The translations under genes and the position numbers were made by a program. From positions 1 to 64,000 of the forward strand of contig NZ_FNIX01000016.1 in NCBI RefSeq assembly GCF_900104175.1: DNA of 64,000 nucleotides. The letters run 5' to 3'. Positions 24,520 through 34,064 of this stretch are shown in pieces. The notes under the pieces are model-generated. The model worked only from the letters and a program-made list of their open reading frames with translations, made no database searches and was not told the DNA's origin. Every line of letters starts with the position of its first letter. The first letter of the stretch is position 1. The stretch is from Lentzea jiangxiensis (GTDB lineage: Bacteria; Actinomycetota; Actinomycetes; Mycobacteriales; Pseudonocardiaceae).

Positions 24520-25644
24520 GTGCCCGTTCCCCCCACGCTGAAGATCGGCCCGTTCGCCGTCGACCCGCCCGTCGTGCTCGCCCCCATGGCCGGCATCACC
24601 AACGTGGCGTTCCGGCAGCTGTGCCGTCAGTACGGGGCCGGGCTCTACGTCTGCGAGATGATCACGGCACGCGCGCTGGTCGAACGCGACCCGATGACGA
24701 TGCACATGATCACGTTCGACGAGGGCGAAAGCCCGCGGTCGATGCAGCTCTACGGCGTCGACCCGGGCAACGTCGGCGAGGCCACGAAGATGATCGTGGA
24801 CGAGAACCTCGCGGACCACATGGACATGAACTTCGGCTGCCCGGTGCCCAAGGTGACGCGCAAGGGCGGCGGGGCGGCGCTGCCGTACAAGCGGGAGCTG
24901 TTCCGGCAGATCGTGCGGGCCGCGGTCCGCAACGCCGGGGACATGCCGGTCACCGTGAAGTTCCGCATCGGCATCGACGACGATCACCTGACGTACCTCG
25001 ACGCGGGACGTATCGCGCAGGACGAGGGTGCACAGGCCGTGGCGCTGCACGCGCGCACGGCGTCGCAGCGCTACTCCGGCAAGGCCGACTGGACCGCCAT
25101 CGCGCGGCTCAAGGAGGCCGTCACGAGCATCCCGGTGCTCGGCAACGGCGACATCTTCAGCGCCCAGGACGCGCTCGACATGGTGGCGCGGACCGGCTGC
25201 GACGGCGTGGTGGTCGGGCGTGGCTGCCTCGGCCGGCCGTGGCTCTTCCGCGACCTGCAGGCGGCGTTCCGGGGCGAGCCGGTTCCGCAGGGCCCGACCC
25301 TCGGCGAGGTCGCCGAGGTGCTGCGCAGGCACGCCCAGCTCCTCGCGGCCCACGACGGCGAGGACAAGGGCCTGCGCGACCTGCGCAAGCACATGGCCTG
25401 GTACTGGCACGGCTTCCCGGTGGGCGGCGACACGCGGCGGGCGTTCGCGATGGTGTCGAGCCTGCAGGAGCTGGACGACCTCATCGGCACGCTCGACGGG
25501 AGCGTCCCGTTCCCCGCGAACGCGGAAGGGCCTCGTGGCAGGCAGGGTTCCTCGGCGAAGGTCGTGCTGCCCGAGGGGTGGCTGGACGACCCCGAGGACG
25601 CGACGGTGCCGGCCGGTGCGGACGTGATGCACTCCGGTGGCTGA
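24520..25644 (+). CDS. dusB: tRNA-dihydrouridine synthase B
   Basis: This 374-residue FMN enzyme reduces uridine to dihydrouridine in tRNA D-loops. Family motifs are present: VVLAPMAGITNVAFRQLC at the N-terminus, MDMNFGCPVPKVTRKGGGAA with the catalytic Cys, and VLGNGDIFSAQDA plus VVVGRGCLGRPW for FMN phosphate binding. The GTG at 24520 has a GGAAGG site upstream. It overlaps the lipoprotein gene by 8 bases. Confidence 0.95.
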   Translation: MPVPPTLKIGPFAVDPPVVLAPMAGITNVAFRQLCRQYGAGLYVCEMITARALVERDPMTMHMITFDEGESPRSMQLYGVDPGNVGEATKMIVDENLADHMDMNFGCPVPKVTRKGGGAALPYKRELFRQIVRAAVRNAGDMPVTVKFRIGIDDDHLTYLDAGRIAQDEGAQAVALHARTASQRYSGKADWTAIARLKEAVTSIPVLGNGDIFSAQDALDMVARTGCDGVVVGRGCLGRPWLFRDLQAAFRGEPVPQGPTLGEVAEVLRRHAQLLAAHDGEDKGLRDLRKHMAWYWHGFPVGGDTRRAFAMVSSLQELDDLIGTLDGSVPFPANAEGPRGRQGSSAKVVLPEGWLDDPEDATVPAGADVMHSGG

Positions 25645-26089
25645 ACGCATCGCGGTCCTCCTCGTCTCGCTCGCGCTCCTCGCGGGCTGCACCGGCCCGG
25701 TCGCGGGCACGGCGAAACCGGCCAGCCTGTCCGACGACGACCGCGCGCGGTTCCGGGAGTTCTACGAGCGCCTCAACAAGGCGGGTGACGAGGGCGCGTC
25801 CCAGCAGCAGAGGCTGCTCAAGGAGACCCAGCACCCGGACTTCCGGCAGAAGACGTGCGACCTGCGCGGCGCCACCATAAAGGTCGAACCGACGTGGGCC
25901 ACGCTTCGGACGGACGCCGACTGGGCACCCCCCGGCGAGAAGGCCCACCCGCGCGGGAACGTCTACGTCGTCGCCGTCACGATCACGCTCAGCCGGGACG
26001 GTGCGGTGGTGGGCAGCCAGATCGGATCGCTGCACGTGGTGCACCTGGACGGACAGGTGTACGGGTTCGCACCCTGTCTCGGTGGCTGA
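25637..26089 (+). CDS. Putative lipoprotein
   Basis: This 150-residue protein has a signal peptide and lipobox LALLAGC, with Cys at about residue 18. The mature part contains HPDFRQKTCDLRGATIKVEP and HVVHLDGQVYGFAPC; the three remaining Cys could form disulfides. No known domain is recognised. It starts at a GTG inside the dusB stop region and is probably cotranscribed with it. It is exported and membrane-anchored by prediction. Confidence 0.75.
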   Translation: MAERIAVLLVSLALLAGCTGPVAGTAKPASLSDDDRARFREFYERLNKAGDEGASQQQRLLKETQHPDFRQKTCDLRGATIKVEPTWATLRTDADWAPPGEKAHPRGNVYVVAVTITLSRDGAVVGSQIGSLHVVHLDGQVYGFAPCLGG

Positions 26090-26230
26090 CCAGCTTGTCC
26101 ACCTTCCAAGCTCACTGGATCGGAGCAGGCGACGGTCAACCGGACGGGGGAAATCCCGTCCCCGCGCGTCCTTCTGGCTCAAGCGCCGCCTCTTCGGAGA
26201 CGACACCTGGCAGGTAAGGAGGTGACCGCG

Positions 26231-27076
26231 ATGACCGCGCTGCGACCCGAGATCGCAGATCCCCAGCCCGACACCGGTGTCGACGAGCGGGGACCCGGGC
26301 CGATAGACCTGCACGAGTCCATCGCGACGTTGTTCGCCTCCCGCGGTGAGTGGCGCAAGGCGTACCTGCACCTGCGTTCCGCGCTCGACCTCGTCTACGC
26401 CGACCAGGTCGAGGAGCCGCACGTCCCGGAGCAGCTGCGCCGCGAGGTCGACAGGCTGCGCCGCGAGCACGCCGAGGCCCGCGAGCAGAGCCTGCGCGAC
26501 AGTCTCACCGACTCCTACAACCGCCGTTACCTCGACCAACGGCTGATGGACCTGCTGACCGAGCACGGGGCGTGCCGGCACGGGCTCGCCATCGCCCTGA
26601 TCGACCTCGACTGGTTCAAGCAGGTCAACGACACGTTCGGCCACCTGCTGGGCGACCGGGTGCTGCAGCGGGTGGTCGAGCTGCTCCAGGACGGCCTGCC
26701 GGAGGGCGCTTTCTGCGCCCGCTACGGCGGCGAGGAGTTCGTGCTCGTGCTTCCCCGCGTGGACGCCGCGAGCGCCCTGGAGGTCGCCGAGGCGGCCCGG
26801 GAACGTGTCGAGCGTCACCCGTGGCACGAGATCGCTCCGGGGCTGCGCGTGACCGTCAGCGCGGGTCTCGCGTACGAGCCGCCCGCCGACGAGGCGCCGG
26901 AACGTCCCGCCGTCAGCGCCGAGCAACAGCTGCTGCGCGCCGACAGCCTCCTGTACTCAGCCAAGCAGTCGGGCCGCAACGCGGTGGCGTACCGAGCCGA
27001 CGGCCGAGTTCGCCTCGCGGGTGCCGCCTCAGGCAGGCGTGCGATCGCGCAAACACGTGCCCCTGACTACTGCTGA
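26231..27076 (+). CDS. Diguanylate cyclase (GGDEF domain)
   Basis: This 281-residue cytoplasmic protein makes cyclic di-GMP from GTP. A helical N-terminus (RKAYLHLRSALDLVYADQ) precedes a coiled segment and a GGDEF domain with DSLTDSYNRRYL, LIDLDWFKQVNDTFGH and the active-site loop YGGEEFVLVLPR. The second Asp/Glu of the active loop is intact, so it should be catalytically active. No upstream RxxD inhibitory site is evident. A perfect AGGAGG (26217-26222) sets the ATG at 26231. It connects to the RsiG homologue at 50635. Confidence 0.92.
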   Translation: MTALRPEIADPQPDTGVDERGPGPIDLHESIATLFASRGEWRKAYLHLRSALDLVYADQVEEPHVPEQLRREVDRLRREHAEAREQSLRDSLTDSYNRRYLDQRLMDLLTEHGACRHGLAIALIDLDWFKQVNDTFGHLLGDRVLQRVVELLQDGLPEGAFCARYGGEEFVLVLPRVDAASALEVAEAARERVERHPWHEIAPGLRVTVSAGLAYEPPADEAPERPAVSAEQQLLRADSLLYSAKQSGRNAVAYRADGRVRLAGAASGRRAIAQTRAPDYC

Positions 27077-27284
27077 GTGACGTGGCTCACCCGTTCAGGG
27101 CAAGCGGACTGCGCATAATCGCGTACGGATCGCAGCTGTATCACCCGGAGTGGTCGTCAGAAGTCGCCTACATCCGTAGTATCGCGGGCGCAACTGACAC
27201 GCCGGTGATGCAACCCTTGTGTCCCGGTCGTCGTCACTTCGTAATGACGAACCGCTTTTGCTTCTGACCCTGAAGGGAGATTGG

Positions 27285-30200
27285 GTGCCCGACGACCCCC
27301 GACGTGGCGGCCCCTCTTCCCGTGGTGATCAGGATCCCCAGCACGACCAGCCGACCGGCCGTAGACGTCGCTCGATGGAAGGCGCTGGGGGCCTGAGCGT
27401 CTCGGACCTCATCGAGCAGCACAGCAGGACGAACATCCCCCGGCCCGTCCCGCCAGGCTCGCCCGACGCACCCACGACAGGCAGGCGCGTCCTGCCGGAC
27501 CCACCCGCGCCCACGGGCAGGCGTGCCCTGCCCGACCCGCCGGCGGCTCAGCCACCACAGGCTCCGCCACCGCAGGCCCCGCGGCAGCAGCCGCCCGCCG
27601 TTCACCGGCCCGGTGAGCAGACGGGTGCGCGCCCGCGGCCTCCGCTGCCGGACCAGGCGCCCCCGCAGAACTTCCCCGCCGATCAGACGGGCAGGCGGCG
27701 CAGGCCGGACGCCCCGGAGGCGAGCGCCGCCCAGACCGGTCAGCGGCCGCGTCCCGGCGAGCAGACCGGGCAACGGCCGAGGCCCGCCCAGAACGGCGCC
27801 TACCCGCCCGCGGGTGAGCAGACAGGACAGCGGCCGCGGCCCGACGCCACGGGAACGCAGCGCCGCCCGGTGCCCGGCGAGCAGCCGCCCGCGGCCCGCC
27901 GCCCCGAGGCAGCCGGTCCGCAGCGCCGTCCCGCGCCGGGCGAGATGCCGCCGAACGGCGCACCGCCGCGCAGGCTCGCCCCCGGCGACGTCCCGTCCTC
28001 GGGCGGCGTCCCGCGCCCACCGGCACCCGGTGACGCGGGCGCGCACGTCCCGCCGAGGCCCCCGGCTCCCGGCGATCCCCGCCGCATGCCGCCCGGTGAC
28101 GCGCCTTCGGCCGGCGGCATCCCGAGGCGCCCCGCGCCCGGTCCGGCGCCGGAGGCGAGCGGCATGCCCAGCGGCACGCTGCGGCGCCCCGACGTCAGCG
28201 GCGCACCGCCGCGCAGGCTCGCCCCCGGCGACGTCCCGTCGTCGGGCGGCATCCCGCGCCCGCCCGCACCCGGTGAGCAACCGGGTCCCGCCGGGCGTCC
28301 CCCCGCGCCGGGAGGAACGCCGGACGGCCCCGCGCCGCGCCGCCTCCTGCCGGGCGACGCGCCGTCGTCGAACAGCATCGCGCGACCTCCCGTCCCCGGC
28401 GAGGGGCCGGAGAGCACCGGCCGCCGGCCCATGCCCCCGAACGGGGACGTGACCGGCAGGCAGCCGATGCCGTCCCGCGCGGAGTCGAGCGGCCCCCGGC
28501 CGATGCCCCCGCGGGCGGAGTCGAGCGGTCCGCGCCCGATGCCCCCCGTCATCTCCAACCGGCTCGGCGTGCCGTCGGACGCGCCCACGCCGGCGGAGGA
28601 GACCCAGGTCGGCGGGCCGGGACCCGAAGCCACCCAGATCGCCCCCGCGGCGGGTGTGGCCAGGGTCGAGAAGCGCGAAGACATGGACCCGATGAGCCTC
28701 ACCACCGAGATGGAGGCCATCGGCGAGGACGTGAAGAAGCGCCGCGAGGTCGACCACACCCTCGCGCGGTTCTCCGCGGTGCACGACGAGCTGCTCGAGC
28801 AGGAGCGCCAGCGCAAGGAGCGGCGCGCCAAGCTCATGCCATGGGTCAAGGACGAGGACGAGCCCGACGAGGAGGCGACCCAGTTCGCCGACCCGGTGGT
28901 CGTCGACGACGAGACCGGCGAGCCGCGGGTCGTGGGTCGCACGCCCCAGCAGCGCAAGTGGATGCGCACCGCGCGGATCGGCGCGATCGCTGCCGCTTCC
29001 GTGATCTTCGCGTCGACCGGCATCGGCTGGGGCGCGATGAAGTGGGCCGACTCCAAGATCCAGAAGATCGACGCGCTCGGCGGCAACTCGCAGGCGGTGC
29101 AGCAGGCCGAGAAGCAGCTCGGTGACGAGAACTTCCTGCTGGTCGGCTCGGACACCAGGGCGGGCGCGAAGGCGGGCGACAACGTCGGAACGCAGGCGCA
29201 GGAGGGTGGCGCGCGGTCGGACGTGCTGATGCTCGCGCACATCCCGGCCGACCGGAAGCGCATGGTCGTCGTGTCGCTGCCGCGTGACGTGCGCGTCGAC
29301 CGGCCCGCGTGCCGCAGCTGGAACCCGGACACCGGGCAGTACGCCGGCCCGCTGGCCCCCGAGAAGGACGTCATGGCGAACTCCGTCTACAACGACGGTG
29401 GGCCCGAGTGCGTCGCCAACATGATGACCCAGCTGTCCGGACTCAAGATCAACCACTTCGTCAGCATCGACTTCAACGGCTTCCGCGAGATGTCGACGGC
29501 GATCGGCGGCGTGGAGATCTGCACGCCGACGAAGATCGTCGACGGTGAGCTCGGCGTCATCATCGACAAGCCGGGCAAGCACCTGCTCAAGGGAGACCAG
29601 GCGCTGCAGTACGTCCGCGCGCGCAAGGTCGACGGCGACGGTGGCACGGACTTCGACCGCATCAAGCGCCAGCAGGGTTTCCTGTCCGCGATGCTGCGCC
29701 AGTCGTTGTCGAACGAGGTGTTGCTCAGCCCCACCAAGCTGAACAACTTCATCAACGCCCTCACCGGTTCCACCGTCGGCGACAACATCGACGTGGCTTC
29801 GCTGCTGGAGCTCGCGAACTCGTTGCAGAGCCTCGAGGCGGGACGCGTCTCGTTCGTGACGATGCCGCACTGGACCGACGACAACAAGCTGATCGACATC
29901 CCGGACGACAACATCGAGCGGCTGAAGGACGACGACGTCAAGGCGTTGTTCCAGACGATCATCGACGGAACGCCGCTGCCGCAGGAGAAGCCCGTCGACC
30001 CCAAGCCGGGGGACGCGAATCCCGCGGCCCCGCAGCCCGGCACGGTGATCGACCCCAAGGAGATCTCCATCCAGGTCCTCAACGGGGATCCGACGAACGG
30101 CGGCGCCGTCGCCAGGACGTCGAACGGCTTGGAGCAGCAGGGTTTCAAGATCGCGAAGCGGGACAACGCGCCGGAGCGCGCACCGAAGACGATCATCAGG

Positions 30201-30440
30201 TACGCGAAGGGCAACGAGAACAAGGCGGCGACGCTCAAGGCGGCCGTGCCCATCGCGGAGTTGGTGGAGGCGTCCGAGATGGGTGGCGCCGTCCAGTTGG
30301 TCATCGGTGCGAACTTCGACGAGAAGATCGTCTCCCCGAAGGGGAGCACCCCCGCCGGCACCAACCAGGGGCAGACCCAGCAGCCCGGTGGCGACTTCGC
30401 CGTGGTGAACGCGGCGCAGGACCCCTGCGCGGCGAAGTGA
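27285..30440 (+). CDS. LCP-family cell-wall glycopolymer ligase with giant Pro-rich N-terminus and LytR_C domain
   Basis: This protein of about 1051 residues has a cytoplasmic, disordered N-terminus of about 500 residues built from Pro/Arg/Gly motifs such as RLAPGDVPSSGG and PRPPAPGE. A charged helical stretch and one membrane helix (IGAIAAASVIFASTGIGW) follow. The LCP catalytic domain has GGARSDVLMLAHIP, VVVSLPRDVRVD and FDRIKRQQGFLSAML, with the Asp/Arg residues that bind Mg and polyprenyl-phosphate. A LytR_C domain follows (ISIQVLNGDPTNGG). It should attach arabinogalactan-like or teichoic-type polymers to peptidoglycan. The GTG at 27285 has AAGGGAGA upstream. Confidence 0.92.
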   Translation: MPDDPRRGGPSSRGDQDPQHDQPTGRRRRSMEGAGGLSVSDLIEQHSRTNIPRPVPPGSPDAPTTGRRVLPDPPAPTGRRALPDPPAAQPPQAPPPQAPRQQPPAVHRPGEQTGARPRPPLPDQAPPQNFPADQTGRRRRPDAPEASAAQTGQRPRPGEQTGQRPRPAQNGAYPPAGEQTGQRPRPDATGTQRRPVPGEQPPAARRPEAAGPQRRPAPGEMPPNGAPPRRLAPGDVPSSGGVPRPPAPGDAGAHVPPRPPAPGDPRRMPPGDAPSAGGIPRRPAPGPAPEASGMPSGTLRRPDVSGAPPRRLAPGDVPSSGGIPRPPAPGEQPGPAGRPPAPGGTPDGPAPRRLLPGDAPSSNSIARPPVPGEGPESTGRRPMPPNGDVTGRQPMPSRAESSGPRPMPPRAESSGPRPMPPVISNRLGVPSDAPTPAEETQVGGPGPEATQIAPAAGVARVEKREDMDPMSLTTEMEAIGEDVKKRREVDHTLARFSAVHDELLEQERQRKERRAKLMPWVKDEDEPDEEATQFADPVVVDDETGEPRVVGRTPQQRKWMRTARIGAIAAASVIFASTGIGWGAMKWADSKIQKIDALGGNSQAVQQAEKQLGDENFLLVGSDTRAGAKAGDNVGTQAQEGGARSDVLMLAHIPADRKRMVVVSLPRDVRVDRPACRSWNPDTGQYAGPLAPEKDVMANSVYNDGGPECVANMMTQLSGLKINHFVSIDFNGFREMSTAIGGVEICTPTKIVDGELGVIIDKPGKHLLKGDQALQYVRARKVDGDGGTDFDRIKRQQGFLSAMLRQSLSNEVLLSPTKLNNFINALTGSTVGDNIDVASLLELANSLQSLEAGRVSFVTMPHWTDDNKLIDIPDDNIERLKDDDVKALFQTIIDGTPLPQEKPVDPKPGDANPAAPQPGTVIDPKEISIQVLNGDPTNGGAVARTSNGLEQQGFKIAKRDNAPERAPKTIIRYAKGNENKAATLKAAVPIAELVEASEMGGAVQLVIGANFDEKIVSPKGSTPAGTNQGQTQQPGGDFAVVNAAQDPCAAK

Positions 30441-30450
30441 TTCGCCGGGG

Positions 30451-30472
30451 GTTCACCTCCGGTTCATCCTTC
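30451..30472. promoter_or_regulatory. Putative PHO box upstream of phoU
   Basis: Direct repeats GTTCACC (30451) and GTTCATC (30462) are spaced exactly 11 bases, the period of actinobacterial PhoP boxes. They lie between the LCP stop and phoU, about 40 bases upstream of its ATG. PhoP control of phoU is inferred. Confidence 0.6.
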
Positions 30473-30512
30473 GATGTCGCCGCCGCGGTGGTCGGGACGT
30501 AGGCTGAGCGCC

Positions 30513-31178
30513 ATGCGCGAGGCCTACCACGACCAGCTAGAACAGCTCGCCGACCAGCTGGCCGACATGACCGGCATGGTCGCCGAGGCGATGCAGAACG
30601 CGACCGCCGCCCTGTTGCAGGCCGACCTCGGCTTGGCGGAGCAGGTCATCAGCGGCGACCAGAAGGTCGACGACGTCCGCTCCAGCATCGAGGAGCAGTC
30701 GTACGCGCTGCTCGCGCTGCAGGCACCGGTCGCGACCGACCTGCGCACCGTGCTGGCGGTCATCCACGCCGCCGAGAGCGTCGAGCGGATGGGCGACCTG
30801 GCCCTGCACGTCGCGAAGGCCGCCCGCCGCCGCCACCCGGCGTCGGCGCTGCCCGAGGACGTGCGGCCGTACTTCGCCGAGATGGGCCAGATCGCGGTCA
30901 AGCTCGCGAACGAGGCCGCGGAGATCATCCGCGAGAAGGACGTCGACCGCGCGCGCAGCCTCGAAGAAGAGGACGACGCGATGGACGACATCCACCGCCA
31001 CCTGTTCTCCGTCATCATGGACAAGGAGTGGCAGCACGGCGTCCCCGCCGCGGTGGACGTGACGCTGCTCGGCCGCTTCTACGAGCGCTACGGCGACCAC
31101 GCCGTGTCGGTCGCCAAGCGCACGGTCTTCGTCGTCACCGGCCGGATGCCCGGCTACGGTGGCGACGAGAACCTCTGA
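30513..31178 (+). CDS. phoU: Phosphate signalling regulator PhoU
   Basis: This 221-residue all-helical protein has two PhoU repeats, starting MREAYHDQLEQLADQLADM and containing the conserved FYERYGDHAVSVAKR metal-binding signature near the C-terminus (the first copy is around AAESVERMGDLALHVAKA). It represses the PhoR/PhoP response when phosphate is plentiful, together with the Pst transporter. A PHO box lies upstream. The pst genes lie nearby on the opposite strand. Confidence 0.95.
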   Translation: MREAYHDQLEQLADQLADMTGMVAEAMQNATAALLQADLGLAEQVISGDQKVDDVRSSIEEQSYALLALQAPVATDLRTVLAVIHAAESVERMGDLALHVAKAARRRHPASALPEDVRPYFAEMGQIAVKLANEAAEIIREKDVDRARSLEEEDDAMDDIHRHLFSVIMDKEWQHGVPAAVDVTLLGRFYERYGDHAVSVAKRTVFVVTGRMPGYGGDENL

Positions 31179-31191
31179 GAGCGCCGCTCAC

Positions 31192-32352
31192 TCAGCGAAA
31201 CTGCCCATCGCGTTCCGCCGCGAGCTCCGGATCGGCGTAGGCCTCGGAGAACTCGGCGAACACGGTGGGCAGTTCTTCGTCCCACGCCGCCCGCGCCTCG
31301 TCGCGCGGCAGATCCCGTGCCTCCACGGTGAAGTACGCCCACGCCCGCACCAGCTCCGGCAGCAGGGCCAGGTCCTCTTCGGACACGTGCAACTTCGCGG
31401 CCACGTTGAGGATCAGCACCGCGGTGAGCGACGCCGGCCCGTACACCACGGGGTCGCGGTTCTGCTCCACCGCGGCGGAAACGACGATCCCCGCGAACGC
31501 CCGCGCGGCCTCGGCGTCGGCGATCCCGTGCTGTGAAGCCAGGAACGCCTCGACGACCTCGTCCGTCCTCTCCGGACCGATGACCGGGATCTCGTACTCG
31601 CTCGGCACCAGCGCGCTCACGCGGGCGTCGGCCAGGGCGATCAGCTGGACGGGGTGCCGCACGTCCTCGTCGCCCATGAGGCCTTCCTCGGCCTCCTCGT
31701 CGGGCCCGTCCGCCCAGAACTGCTCGACGTCCGGCCACACGCGGTCGTAGACGCCGGTGGCGCTGAGCGGCGTGATCTCGTCGCGGAACGCGTCCGGGGT
31801 GGAGGCGATCATGTCCTCCAGCAGCGCCACGGTGCCCTCGTCCGGCGTCGAGAACAGCTCGATCGCGGTGGCCCCGAGCACCGGCTGGCGCATGAACAGC
31901 ACGGTCTCGCCCACGCCGGCGCGTTCCTGGGTGATCGCGATGACCTCCACGTCGCCCAGCAGGTTCGTGACGAGGAAGGCGTCGCGGAAGTCGGGGACGG
32001 CGCCCGGGACGTACCAGTCCGGCTCGGCGACGCCGCGTGCCGCGACGGCTTGCGCTGCCTCGAACGCCTCGGCCCTGTGCTCGGCGGAGCCCACGCCGGA
32101 CAGCGCGCGCAGCGCGGTGAGCGCCGCCGGGTCGTCCATCGCCTCCAAGGCCTCGACCATCGGCGTGTGGCCGGAGCCTGCGAGCCAGAGCGTGGCGTAG
32201 AGCTCGCTCGCCCAGGCGTCCGCGAGCAGCCACGACTCCGAACGCAGCGCGGCCGCCGACTCGAGCAGCGCCCCGTACGGGGACTGCTGCTCCTGCCGGC
32301 GGCCGGGTGCCTTGCCTTGCTTGCGCTTGCGCGACTTGCTCTGCGGGCTCAC
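31192..32352 (-). CDS. Conserved hypothetical actinobacterial protein
   Basis: This 386-residue acidic protein has a very basic N-terminal tail (SKSRKRKQGK) and no signal or membrane segment. It contains WASELYATLWLAGSG near residue 50 and DFRDAFLVTNLLGDVEVIAI in the middle. I cannot assign a function. It lies directly downstream of pstB (10-base gap) in the same direction, so it may belong to the pst transcript, and converges on phoU. Confidence 0.65.
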   Translation of the reverse strand: MSPQSKSRKRKQGKAPGRRQEQQSPYGALLESAAALRSESWLLADAWASELYATLWLAGSGHTPMVEALEAMDDPAALTALRALSGVGSAEHRAEAFEAAQAVAARGVAEPDWYVPGAVPDFRDAFLVTNLLGDVEVIAITQERAGVGETVLFMRQPVLGATAIELFSTPDEGTVALLEDMIASTPDAFRDEITPLSATGVYDRVWPDVEQFWADGPDEEAEEGLMGDEDVRHPVQLIALADARVSALVPSEYEIPVIGPERTDEVVEAFLASQHGIADAEAARAFAGIVVSAAVEQNRDPVVYGPASLTAVLILNVAAKLHVSEEDLALLPELVRAWAYFTVEARDLPRDEARAAWDEELPTVFAEFSEAYADPELAAERDGQFR

Positions 32353-32362
32353 GCCCAGGAAT

Positions 32363-33139
32363 TTAGCCGAAGCGGCCGGAGATGTAGTCCTCGGTCGCCT
32401 TCTGGCCGGGGTTGGAGAAGATCTTCTCCGTGTCGTCCACCTCGATCAGCTGTCCCGGCTGACCGACACCCAGCAGGTTGAAGAACGCGGTCTGGTCGGA
32501 CACGCGCGCCGCCTGCTGCATGTTGTGGGTCACGATGACGATCGTGTACTCCTTCTTCAGCTCGGTGATCAGGTCCTCGATCGCCAGCGTGGAGATCGGG
32601 TCCAGGGCCGAGCAGGGCTCGTCCATGAGCAGCAGGTCGGGCTGCACCGCGATGGCGCGGGCGATGCACAGACGCTGCTGCTGACCACCGGAGAGGCCGC
32701 CGCCCGGCTTGTCGAGCCGGTCCTTGACCTCGTTCCAGAGGTTGGCGCCGCGCAGCGAGCGCTCCGCCACCTCGTCGAGCTTCTTCTTGTCCTTCACGCC
32801 CGCGAGCCGCAGCCCGGCCACCACGTTGTCGCGAATGGACATCGTGGGGAACGGGTTGGGGCGCTGGAACACCATGCCGATGGTGCGGCGCACCTCGACC
32901 GGGTCCACAGTGGACGCGTAGATGTCCTCGCCGTCGAGCAGCACCTTGCCCTCGACGCGGGCGCCGGGGGCGACCTCGTGCATGCGGTTGAGCGACCGCA
33001 GCACGGTCGACTTGCCGCAGCCGGAGGGGCCGATGAACGCGGTGACGTTCTTCGGCGGCACCGCGAGCGAGACGTTCTCCACGGCGTGGAACTTGCCGTA
33101 GAAGAGGTTCAGGTCCTTGATGTCGAGTCGCTTGGCCAT
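32363..33139 (-). CDS. pstB: Phosphate ABC transporter ATPase PstB
   Basis: This 258-residue ATPase energises high-affinity phosphate import. Walker A GPSGCGKST, signature LSGGQQQRLCIARAIA and Walker B LLMDEPCSALDP are all present, and the H-loop is IVIVTHNMQQ. Length and motifs match PstB closely. It is the third-to-last gene of the leftward pstSCAB operon, 10 bases after pstA. Confidence 0.97.
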   Translation of the reverse strand: MAKRLDIKDLNLFYGKFHAVENVSLAVPPKNVTAFIGPSGCGKSTVLRSLNRMHEVAPGARVEGKVLLDGEDIYASTVDPVEVRRTIGMVFQRPNPFPTMSIRDNVVAGLRLAGVKDKKKLDEVAERSLRGANLWNEVKDRLDKPGGGLSGGQQQRLCIARAIAVQPDLLLMDEPCSALDPISTLAIEDLITELKKEYTIVIVTHNMQQAARVSDQTAFFNLLGVGQPGQLIEVDDTEKIFSNPGQKATEDYISGRFG

Positions 33140-33149
33140 GTCCGCCCGC

Positions 33150-34064
33150 TCACTTCGTCTTCGGCGCCAGCGTCCGCGAGATCACGGTCGCCAGCAGGTT
33201 GAACAGGGTGATGATCAGCACGAGCGTGATCGCCGCGCCCCACAGGCGCTCGTAGCCCGCCTGCGTCGGGTTGTTCCGCTCGTTCACCATCATCAACGGC
33301 AGCGACGCCATGGGGCCGTCGAAGAGGTTGTAGTTGATGTACGGGGCGTACGCGGCGAGCACGAGCACCGGTGCGGTCTCACCCATGACGCGGGCGAGGG
33401 CCAGCATGATGCCGGTCAGGATGCCGGACAGCGCCGTCGGGATGACGATCTTGACGATCGTCTTCCACTTCGGGATGCCGAGCGCGTAGGAGGCCTCGCG
33501 CAGCTCGTCCGGGACGATCTTGAGCATCTCCTCGGTCGTGCGCACGACGACCGGGACCATCAGCAGCACCAGGGCGAGCGACACGGCGAACGCGCTGCGG
33601 CCCAAGCCCGCGTAGGTGATCCACACCGTGTAGATGAACAGCGCCGCGACGATCGACGGCACACCGGTGAGGATGTCGACCATGAACGTCGTGGACTTCG
33701 CCAGCTTGGAGCGGCCGCCGTACTCGACGAGGTAGATCGCGATCATGATGCCGATGGGCACGGAGATGACCGCGCACACCAGTCCCTGGACCAGCGTGCC
33801 GTAGATCGCGTGGTACGCGCCGCCGCCCTCCTGGCGGGCGAGCAGGCCGGACAGCGACTTCTGCCACCAGTCCCCGTCGAGGATGACCGGGAAGCCGCGC
33901 TCGAGCACGGTGTAGAGCACCCACACCAGCGGGATGACGGCGACCAGGAACGCGCCCCAGACGAGGCCGGTGGCGAGGCCGTTCTTGATCCGGCGGGAGA
34001 CGCTGACCGACTGGAACGTCGGCGGCGTCGCGAGGCGCGTCGGGTCGGCGAGGTTCGTGCTCAC
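33150..34064 (-). CDS. pstA: Phosphate ABC transporter permease PstA
   Basis: This 304-residue permease has six membrane segments and the EAA-type loop EASYALGIPKWKTIVKIVIP. It forms the channel with PstC. The GTG at 34064 overlaps the pstC stop by 4 bases, which fixes the start and indicates translational coupling. The usual sequence MGETAPVL is present in the fifth segment region. Confidence 0.96.
   Translation of the reverse strand: MSTNLADPTRLATPPTFQSVSVSRRIKNGLATGLVWGAFLVAVIPLVWVLYTVLERGFPVILDGDWWQKSLSGLLARQEGGGAYHAIYGTLVQGLVCAVISVPIGIMIAIYLVEYGGRSKLAKSTTFMVDILTGVPSIVAALFIYTVWITYAGLGRSAFAVSLALVLLMVPVVVRTTEEMLKIVPDELREASYALGIPKWKTIVKIVIPTALSGILTGIMLALARVMGETAPVLVLAAYAPYINYNLFDGPMASLPLMMVNERNNPTQAGYERLWGAAITLVLIITLFNLLATVISRTLAPKTK

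Noticed and set aside
26090..26230. Possible c-di-GMP riboswitch ahead of the GGDEF gene.
   Set aside because: Only one short GACGGG/CCCGTC hairpin is visible; conserved riboswitch core elements are absent.
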